NCBI GenBank assembly: GCA_017854775.1
Contig: JAFMHC010000002.1
Location: 1 to 64,000, forward strand
Reading direction: 5' to 3'
Source: Gammaproteobacteria bacterium
GTDB lineage: Bacteria; Pseudomonadota; Gammaproteobacteria; Arenicellales; Arenicellaceae
DNA length: 64,000 nucleotides
This document shows positions 28,911 through 36,372 of this stretch, one piece after another. The notes below the pieces were generated by a model. It had not been told where the DNA came from. It saw nothing but the letters and a program-made list of their open reading frames with translations, and did not search any database. The position numbers and the translations under genes are program-made. The number at the start of each line of letters is the position of its first letter. The first letter of the stretch is position 1.

Positions 28911-28939
28911 GCGGAGTAAGCGTCGTTACCTTACTCCGC
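28911..28939 (-). terminator. Rho-independent terminator/attenuator between the secreted-protein gene and the ACP gene
   Basis: Minus strand GCGGAGTAAG-GTAACGACG-CTTACTCCGC followed by GCTTTTTATG. Confidence 0.75.
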
Positions 28940-28994
28940 TAACAGGTTAGGGTTAGGTAGCCCGTTGGTTTGTTTACCTAATTAGTCAATCAAA

Positions 28995-29957
28995 TTACTT
29001 CTTGCAACCATGGCGGCGTGGTTTAAACGCTGTTTGCGGCTCAACCAACACTTCGCCAGAGGTTGGAAATGCCATTTGATTCCCGGCGTATACTCCAGTT
29101 GGAGTCCCGGCCCATGTTGCCGCTGGTGAACCACCATAGAGTTGCGCATCCCAGTGATAGAAGGCCGATACATAGCTAGTGCAAGATTCGGCACCGGCCT
29201 CACAGGCTCGAACCAAGTCATAACTGAGCTCGATTTTGACCGACCCACACCCTTTAGCATCGGTTGTTATAGAATTTGGCAATCCACCTAGTGGAACCGC
29301 ATAGCCAGCCTCGTCGCTTGTAAGCGGGTTCCGAGCGCCAACATCCCACAACGTATAAAGTGCATGTGGAAACGCGTCTCGCACAGTGATGTAGACCGTT
29401 GAACCTAGACCATTACGTCGTTTAGCAACGGTCATGCGGCCAGAAATTTTTTCCCAATCGCCGACTGTCGGATTTGCTGCAACGCCTTTTTTGCGATGCA
29501 ACGCTGGGCCTGTACCCAATGCTGGAAATTCAGGCGTAGCGACACGTTGGTCTAGAGCGGTAAATGAGCCTCCAAAGACGTTATTACCAATCTCACCTAG
29601 TGGCACATTGATTGAATTAGGGTCGACTTCGCCGCCTGGGTTAAAAAAGTTCAAGAATGATCGAGTGGTCGCTACTAACGAATTACGGTCGGTTTGTGGC
29701 GTAATGGTTCCAGATTCAGTCTCACCCGCTTGGTAAACGCCAATTTCTTCGATAGATGGCTGCACGCTCAACATAGCAACATTGGGTGCGACTTGAGAGT
29801 AGTCGCCAATCGGTTGGCCATTATAGGTATTGATACCATGCACCACGTAGCCAGGAATACTGGTTACTTGGTAGCGCTTTCCAGCGTTAGCTGACAAGCT
29901 CAAACTCAGCAGAGAGAGCGATAACGATAGAACAAGAGTTGATTTTTTTAATTTCAT
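28995..29957 (-). CDS. Secreted protein of unknown function
   Basis: Signal peptide MKLKKSTLVLSLSLSLLSLSLSANA; no recognisable family. Confidence 0.8.
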   Translation of the reverse strand: MKLKKSTLVLSLSLSLLSLSLSANAGKRYQVTSIPGYVVHGINTYNGQPIGDYSQVAPNVAMLSVQPSIEEIGVYQAGETESGTITPQTDRNSLVATTRSFLNFFNPGGEVDPNSINVPLGEIGNNVFGGSFTALDQRVATPEFPALGTGPALHRKKGVAANPTVGDWEKISGRMTVAKRRNGLGSTVYITVRDAFPHALYTLWDVGARNPLTSDEAGYAVPLGGLPNSITTDAKGCGSVKIELSYDLVRACEAGAESCTSYVSAFYHWDAQLYGGSPAATWAGTPTGVYAGNQMAFPTSGEVLVEPQTAFKPRRHGCKK

Positions 29958-30005
29958 AATAATATTTTTTTAGGTTAGTTGGTTGGTTTGATTGGTAAGC
30001 AGCAA

Positions 30006-31457
30006 TTAAGCAATATGTCGCATTGATTCCAGACTTACTTTTTTGCCTGTTTCGGTACGTTGAATGTCATCCACTAAATAGAAATTAGTCGGCATTGAAG
30101 CTCGTGGGATTAACGACATTAAGGCAAGTTTTACGGTTGCGGAATTCACACCTTTATCGACATAAATAAGCGCTTCAGCGATTTCTCCTTTATCTTTATC
30201 AGGCTTACCAATAACCCGTGCGTCAAGAACACCCTCAATACTTAATAGGTGTGACTCGACCGAAGCAGGAAAAATCTTTTCTCCGTTCTGAACAATGATG
30301 TCTTTGATTCTGGTAACAAAGAAACAGTCGTTGCCAACCATCTCAAAGATATCTTCGGTATAAACTTCGTCATGTTTTCCTTTTGCCATTTTCAATTTTC
30401 CATGACGGTAGTAACCCAACATTTTGGTCTGGGTAGAAATTACTAATTCGCCTCTTGAGTTATTTAGCGGATCGGTAGATAAGCGAAATGTACAACAATC
30501 CAAGGGGCTCCCTAACGGCGCCAATTGAGTATCAGGCCAATCACAATTATCAAAACGCCAAGTAGCAACACGCGGGCCAGCCTCGGTTAAGCCATAAGTA
30601 GAATACAGCTCACAATTCGGGTGATTCTGACGAATCTGCTTCGCGGTTTTAATCGGCAAGGCATCACCACCCAAGGTCATGACTCTTAGCGAGGGACTTT
30701 CAATAACTAAGTTTTTTGCAAAGAATGGCGTCAACCCAATCACAGAGACCGATTGCTCGGAAAACCATTGCTGATCAAAGTTCACGTTTAGATTGGTCAA
30801 GGTGATTGTGCATCGATAAATCAGTGCGCTGATTAAATTCGCTACTAGGCCATAGCTGTAGTAAAGCGGCAAAGCACAGGCCACAACATCATCTTGTTGC
30901 AGGCCGATCGCCTTACCATGACACTCAGCGTTACGGTAAATATTGGCGAAGGAGTTGAGTATTGCCTTTGGTTCACCGGTTGAACCCGAGCTGAAAATCG
31001 CTACCGCTGCAGACTTCAAATTGGCTTCGTCGAGCGACGCCGAAGAAGGTGAAGTCTTCAAGAGGCTCAAGCCACCTAAAGAAATTGCTAGATGCTCATG
31101 AGAGGCTTGTTTGTCCAATGTTTTTGCAAGCGTTTTAACCAGCACATTGCTGCCAATAAACGCATGCAACTGAAAACCTTCAACCGTCTTTTGTATTTTC
31201 TTAATCGGAGTAAACGGATTACTAACAAAGACGACAGCCTTATTGCTCCATGCGGCTAATAGCGCAATGACACTGTCTGAGTCATTACTCATATTAAGCA
31301 GTACGGGTACACCCTTGGTAATTCCGTTGCGAGTCAATAGCTGTTGGTAACGACTAACTTCAGAGACAAGTTCACGCCCACTTAGTGTACGTTTTTTATC
31401 GATAAGAATTGGCTTTTCAAGACCATTCAACGGTGCCAATAAATCTTGGATGTTCAT
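30006..31457 (-). CDS. AMP-binding acyl-CoA synthetase / acyl-ACP ligase-like enzyme
   Basis: IFSSGSTGEPKAILNSF P-loop; YSTYGLTEAGPRVATWRF; IIVQNGEKIFPASVESHL; C-terminal K motif ETGKKVSL. Confidence 0.92.
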   Translation of the reverse strand: MNIQDLLAPLNGLEKPILIDKKRTLSGRELVSEVSRYQQLLTRNGITKGVPVLLNMSNDSDSVIALLAAWSNKAVVFVSNPFTPIKKIQKTVEGFQLHAFIGSNVLVKTLAKTLDKQASHEHLAISLGGLSLLKTSPSSASLDEANLKSAAVAIFSSGSTGEPKAILNSFANIYRNAECHGKAIGLQQDDVVACALPLYYSYGLVANLISALIYRCTITLTNLNVNFDQQWFSEQSVSVIGLTPFFAKNLVIESPSLRVMTLGGDALPIKTAKQIRQNHPNCELYSTYGLTEAGPRVATWRFDNCDWPDTQLAPLGSPLDCCTFRLSTDPLNNSRGELVISTQTKMLGYYRHGKLKMAKGKHDEVYTEDIFEMVGNDCFFVTRIKDIIVQNGEKIFPASVESHLLSIEGVLDARVIGKPDKDKGEIAEALIYVDKGVNSATVKLALMSLIPRASMPTNFYLVDDIQRTETGKKVSLESMRHIA

Positions 31458-31600
31458 AGTTACTTCTCCTTCTTGACTATCAATACTCTGCCCAAAGCCT
31501 TAATTTAGACGGTTTCTGGATAAATCTACCATCGCTATTAAAATGCATTTGCATCAAGCCCTGTATGCTTCTTCCTATACAAACAGGGCCCTCATCGCTA

Positions 31601-31882
31601 TTACGGTTTAATCAGATGAAATACCGCATCCATACCTTTATCTCGTAAAGGAATCAGCGCCTGGTATTCGTCACTCTTGTACCAATTATTAGCGCTGTCT
31701 TGATCTGGAAACTCAAGAATGATTTTCATTTTGCTGTGGTCGTCACCGGTTAATGTTTCTATCGGCCCCTTGGCCAAAAACTTGCCGTTGTATTTTTCTA
31801 ACGTTGGCCCTGCGGCCTCACTGTATTTTTTCAGGCTGTCAATATCGGTTGGTGTGATGTCTGCGACGATAAATGCGCTCAT
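31601..31882 (-). CDS. DUF1330-family protein
   Basis: MSAFIVADITPTDIDSLKKYSEAAGPTLEKYNGKFLAKGP...ILEFPDQDSANNWYKSDEYQALIPLR. Confidence 0.88.
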   Translation of the reverse strand: MSAFIVADITPTDIDSLKKYSEAAGPTLEKYNGKFLAKGPIETLTGDDHSKMKIILEFPDQDSANNWYKSDEYQALIPLRDKGMDAVFHLIKP

Positions 31883-32320
31883 TTATGAAACTCCATATTA
31901 GTTAATTTAAACTGATTATTTTTACTGCTCTAAATCGAAAAAAGATTAACCGACCTGTTGAAATTGGGTGCCTATTACGTCTTCTCTAAGAGGGATTGAG
32001 GATTGGTAATTTGGCGAGTCGTAACATCCCACTGTTATTTCATCAAATCGAACAAAACGGGTTATTTGCATCTCAAAACTCGATCAGAGCTTGAGTAGAA
32101 TTTTTGTTAAAAATTCGCCACAATATTCAATTAATTATTGCGTCCACTTGCGCTGTATAGATTTAATTTTTCTACCTTCTTTGGAGTAAAATTAAAACTA
32201 ATCTAAGACGTCGCTGGTTTTCTTTGCTGCTATTTAGAGCATTATTTGGTACGAAATTAATTCTATTCGTCATATATCAACTGTACAATAGTCAGCTACT
32301 ACACTCACTGTTAAGTTTTT

Positions 32321-33217
32321 GTGAACAACTTACGTCATCTCCCAAAAATGCTGGTTTTTGCAGCCGTAGCAAAAAAGGGGTCGTTTACTCAAGCGGCTAA
32401 GTATCTTGGTGTTTCTAAATCAGCCGTTAGCCAACAAATTAGTGTGCTTGAATCTGAGTTAGGCGTTAGCTTGATTAACCGCACCACACGCGGAATATTT
32501 TTAACGGCGGTGGGTAAACTAATTTATTACCGTTGCGACTCATTACAAGATCAAATCGATTCACTCCTTGAAGACATTGATGACGCTCTGAAAAATCCGC
32601 GCGGCCGATTTACCGTTACATTCCCACATTCTCTAGAGCACCTTGTGATTTTGCCGGCCATTGAGAAGCTGTGCCAAGAATTCCCTGGGCTGCAACCAAA
32701 GTTGATTGCCAGCGATCAAACACTCGACTTGGTAGAGCACAGTATTGGTCTCGCGATTCACGCCGGTGAGCTGCCTGACAGCAGTTATAGAGCACTGCCG
32801 ATTGGCATTATGACCGAGATATTTTGTGCCTCACCCAGCTATTTAGAGAAACACCCAGCGCCTAAAACTGTGGCTGAATTAGAACAACATAGCTGGATTG
32901 CCACTGACTGGCAAAAACGTAGAATGCCGGTTACTTGCACACAAAGTCTAACGACTGAAACCGCATCGCTAAATCAATATGCAAGTGTAAATACATTACC
33001 AACGGCGGTAGGCATGGCTCTTCGGCATATGGGTATTGTGCTATTACCAAGCCTCGCGGTTAAAGAATTAATTAATCAAGGTGAATTGGTGCCCCTGCTA
33101 GATCATATTGAGGGCCCGAGTTGGCCAGTTTATGCGCTGCATGCTTATCAAAACAAAAAGCCGGTTTACGTGACACGTTTTCACCAATTAGTATCCAGGT
33201 TTTTTGAAAACGCTTGA
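32321..33217 (+). CDS. LysR-family transcriptional regulator (GTG start)
   Basis: HTH: VFAAVAKKGSFTQAAKYLGVSKSAVSQQISVLE; divergent from the ACP/ligase cluster. Confidence 0.93.
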   Translation: MNNLRHLPKMLVFAAVAKKGSFTQAAKYLGVSKSAVSQQISVLESELGVSLINRTTRGIFLTAVGKLIYYRCDSLQDQIDSLLEDIDDALKNPRGRFTVTFPHSLEHLVILPAIEKLCQEFPGLQPKLIASDQTLDLVEHSIGLAIHAGELPDSSYRALPIGIMTEIFCASPSYLEKHPAPKTVAELEQHSWIATDWQKRRMPVTCTQSLTTETASLNQYASVNTLPTAVGMALRHMGIVLLPSLAVKELINQGELVPLLDHIEGPSWPVYALHAYQNKKPVYVTRFHQLVSRFFENA

Positions 33218-33238
33218 CTATTTTATTGCACAGTTAGT

Positions 33239-33305
33239 GTCGGGCTTTATGCAAGTTCGTTGTACCCCCTTACAACGATTTTAATTACAAAGCCTGACGG
33301 GGTAC
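33239..33305. other. Nested hairpin with possible pseudoknot between convergent genes
   Basis: Outer stem 33239-33248/33289-33298 (GTCGGGCTTT/AAAGCCTGAC, one G-U); inner stem 33258-33264/33271-33277 (CGTTGTA/TACAACG); competing pair 33262-33268 GTACCCC with 33299-33305 GGGGTAC. Confidence 0.5.
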
Positions 33306-33342
33306 CGATACAGCTTTAAAACCTAATTGCATAGACTCTGTA

Positions 33343-34497
33343 TTAACGCGGAAATGTCAAAATAATCTCTGGGTTCTCAGCACTCAATGTTGTGTTTAAA
33401 AATTCATTTGCTTTCTCGGCGCTAGCGCCTGACTTTAAATGCACATCAAAGAATGAACCAATGGCTATGCGAGTTAACCATTGTTGTTTTAAGCCGTTCA
33501 TCGATGGCCCTGGCAATTCAGGGCAAGGTGGGGCCACCACTACATCGCGCAACACACCACGGGTGTTGGGTATTACCGCATCCCAACGCTCTGGCAGATC
33601 CAATTTTGACAACATAAAGCCCATGAAGGTGCAGCCCAAGTTATCTGGGTTTTCCATCCACCGAAGTGGGTTTCCTACGTCGGCAAAGCCCAGATGTGTG
33701 CCCTTATCCATGCTGATAAACCAGCCATTGAGATTTCTAGCCCTCACTTGCGTGGCATTCTCGGGCTCAGGTACCACGCGATCCATAGTCCCTGATATCA
33801 ATAAGGATTTTACCTCGAGGTTGATAGCATAAAACTGCTTACTGAATGCTTCTAATGGCGGAGCCATCATCACCGCTGCCTTTATGCGCTGATCCTTAAG
33901 GTCAGGGTGAAACGAGACCAATGCCGTAGTCAGCCCGCCCAATGACAAGCCCATAGTGCCAATACTATCTGCGTCAACTCGCTGGTACATTAAGCTATCA
34001 GAGTCGTTGTTCAACCTTAATACCTGATCAATCACCGCACTCACGTCGCCCGGCTGATTAACAACATCAAGTAGCTGAGGGACGTCTGCTGGAGACCGAT
34101 TTTGGCTCAACGGGAAATCCACCGCTGCAACCACATAACCATTACTGGCAAGGTATTTTGCAATGTGACTGCTCTCCTTATGATAACCAGCGAAGCCATG
34201 GCTATATATTATTAAGGGATGCGCTGATGTTTGACCTTTAGGAAACCAGATTGCGCCGTGAAGAGTTCGCTTATCATCGCCCTCGTAGCCACCCAATGCA
34301 GGCGTATCGCGGCTAAGATCAACAATATCCAAATCCATCTTAGCGACCGAATAATCAGCTTGATTTAACCTCGCCTTTGACTGGCTATTTTCAGCTAAGT
34401 CTTCGGGTGCATTTAACAACCATAAACCGAATAATATAATTCCCACTGCGGCCCAAAAAAGCACAGTCCATTTAACAATAAATTTTAGTATCTTCAT
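33343..34497 (-). CDS. Alpha/beta hydrolase (platelet-activating-factor acetylhydrolase/dienelactone hydrolase-like)
   Basis: IIYSHGFAGYHKESSHIAKYLASNGYVVAAVDFP; GTMGLSLGG nucleophile elbow; N-terminal TM. Confidence 0.85.
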   Translation of the reverse strand: MKILKFIVKWTVLFWAAVGIILFGLWLLNAPEDLAENSQSKARLNQADYSVAKMDLDIVDLSRDTPALGGYEGDDKRTLHGAIWFPKGQTSAHPLIIYSHGFAGYHKESSHIAKYLASNGYVVAAVDFPLSQNRSPADVPQLLDVVNQPGDVSAVIDQVLRLNNDSDSLMYQRVDADSIGTMGLSLGGLTTALVSFHPDLKDQRIKAAVMMAPPLEAFSKQFYAINLEVKSLLISGTMDRVVPEPENATQVRARNLNGWFISMDKGTHLGFADVGNPLRWMENPDNLGCTFMGFMLSKLDLPERWDAVIPNTRGVLRDVVVAPPCPELPGPSMNGLKQQWLTRIAIGSFFDVHLKSGASAEKANEFLNTTLSAENPEIILTFPR

Positions 34498-34828
34498 TCA
34501 CTGATCTTAACATGAGGTTGCTCCGAATGAGCTCGCCTTACTCTATTCGGTCGCCCGCCATCGGGGCTTCAATTTTACTTATTGCGACACCGTTGTGCCA
34601 CGCCAAACCGACCGAAAACCATGCGTTGTCATAAAAAATATTTAGTGGTTTCATGATCCGCAGTAATTCGACCTAGCGCTTTCGCTATCAGCACCATCGC
34701 TTCAAGCATTTGATTTTTAAGAGATTTTTAAATAAAAAATTCTTTTGAATCCAATTTATTGAAAGTAGCATCTAAGTTTATGTAAGCAGCAATCATGCGG
34801 CTAAAAAACATAACTGGAAAAAAATATC

Positions 34829-35101
34829 ATGAAAAACCTATCAATCAGCCTAGCACTTATCGTAGCGTTATCAGCAAGCCAAGGCGCGTTTGCGGAACTA
34901 AAACAGATTAGTCAAAGCCCCACTTCGGGAATCGAAAAAATCGTCGTTGTTGCGCAACCAGAAGTTGCCAATTTTGAAATCTTCAGCTTAAAGCGCGGTG
35001 AGCAAGCAATACATCAAATAATGGATATCGTTGCTGATAGCTTAGATAACAAAAAGACGGTAACAGTTCAGCAATCTTCAAAAAATGATATTTCAATTTA
35101 A
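34829..35101 (+). CDS. Small secreted protein of unknown function (copy 1)
   Basis: 90 aa, signal peptide MKNLSISLALIVALSASQGAFA; near-identical to copy 2. Confidence 0.75.
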   Translation: MKNLSISLALIVALSASQGAFAELKQISQSPTSGIEKIVVVAQPEVANFEIFSLKRGEQAIHQIMDIVADSLDNKKTVTVQQSSKNDISI

Positions 35102-35177
35102 TGTCGGTTAACACCGTTGAAGACTGTAAATCGGAGTTTTTTAAAAACCCCGATTGTTCACAAAAAGAGGTAACTTA

Positions 35178-35211
35178 TAAATTGGATGCATTCTAAACAG
35201 CATCCAATTTA
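35178..35211. other. Hairpin 3' of small ORF copy 1
   Basis: TAAATTGGATGC (35178-35189) / GCATCCAATTTA (35200-35211). Confidence 0.6.
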
Positions 35212-35325
35212 TTGTTGGTTAAGTAAGCCTCATTGCTTGTCCCCCCATTGTTTAACTTCATCACTTGTCACCCTTTCATCACTTAGCACCCTAAGAGTTA
35301 GCAGGCAAATCAACCTGATTGATCA

Positions 35326-35709
35326 TTAGCTCCCCGCCACTTTGATTTTCGATAGCACGTTGCCAGACGATTTTTCTATTTGCTGACGCAGTTCAGCACC
35401 CTGACCGAGCATCTGCAAAAAATCCTTAGTATGGAGCACTAAAAACGTTCTAAAACCATCCAAAATCACACTGGCTATGCGCGTTGTTTGTTGCAGCAAG
35501 GCCATCCCCTCAAAGCAATCACCACTTCCAATAAGGATAATTTGTTTATCCGGCACAACTCGGATCGCACCCGAGCAAATAAAATCCTTAGCATCTGGCG
35601 GGCCGCCTTTTTCAGAAATGGCCTCGCCTGACAGAGCTAATCTAGGTTTCATCAATTTGGCCATATCAAGCAGAATACTACTTATTGCAACGCCTCTGTG
35701 CCACGCCAA
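35326..35709 (-). pseudogene. Duplicated 3' fragment of the Na+/H+ antiporter gene (cyclic nucleotide-binding domain remnant)
   Basis: DMAKLMKPRLALSGEAISEKGGPPDAKDFICSGAIRVV... aligns to the C-terminus of the 36373-38940 product; the conserved GE of the binding cassette reads EG. Confidence 0.85.
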
Positions 35710-35933
35710 ACAGGTCGAAAACCAAGTGCTAGCCTACCACTGATTTTTGCTGATTTCATGATACCTAGTAATTCGACCTAGCACTTTCGATATTGGCACC
35801 ATCGATTCAAGTGTTTGATTTTTAATCATTTTTTAAATAAAAATCTCTTTTGAATCCAATTTATTGAAAGTAGCATCTAAGTTTATGTAAGCAGCAATTA
35901 TGCGGCTAAAAAACATAACTGGAAAAAAATATC

Positions 35934-36206
35934 ATGAAAAACCTATCAATCAGCCTAGCACTTATCGTAGCGTTATCAGCAAGCCAAGGCGCGTTTGCGG
36001 AACTAAAACAGATTAGTCAAAGCCCCACTTCGGGAATCGAAAAAATCGTCGTTGTTGCGCAACCAGAAGTTGCCAATTTTGAAATCTTCAGCTTAAAGCG
36101 CGGTGAGCAAGCAATACATCAAATAATGGATATCGTTGCTGATAGCTTAGATAACAAAAAGACGGTAACTGTTCAACAGTCTTCAAAAACTAACGTTTCG
36201 ATTTAA
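35934..36206 (+). CDS. Small secreted protein of unknown function (copy 2)
   Basis: Same as copy 1 except for the C-terminal SSKTNVSI. Confidence 0.75.
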   Translation: MKNLSISLALIVALSASQGAFAELKQISQSPTSGIEKIVVVAQPEVANFEIFSLKRGEQAIHQIMDIVADSLDNKKTVTVQQSSKTNVSI

Positions 36207-36280
36207 TGTCCTCCAACACCATTAAAGACCTTAGGTCGGAGGCTTATACGAGCTCCGACTTACTTCCCAAAAGTAGTAAC

Positions 36281-36320
36281 TTATAAATTGGATGCCATTT
36301 AAACAGTATCCAATTTATAA
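36281..36320. other. Hairpin 3' of small ORF copy 2
   Basis: TTATAAATTGGAT (36281-36293) / ATCCAATTTATAA (36308-36320). Confidence 0.6.
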
Positions 36321-36372
36321 TCAATTTAGTAACCCATCTTAAGTAAGCTAATCAGCCCTATCATTTAACCGA

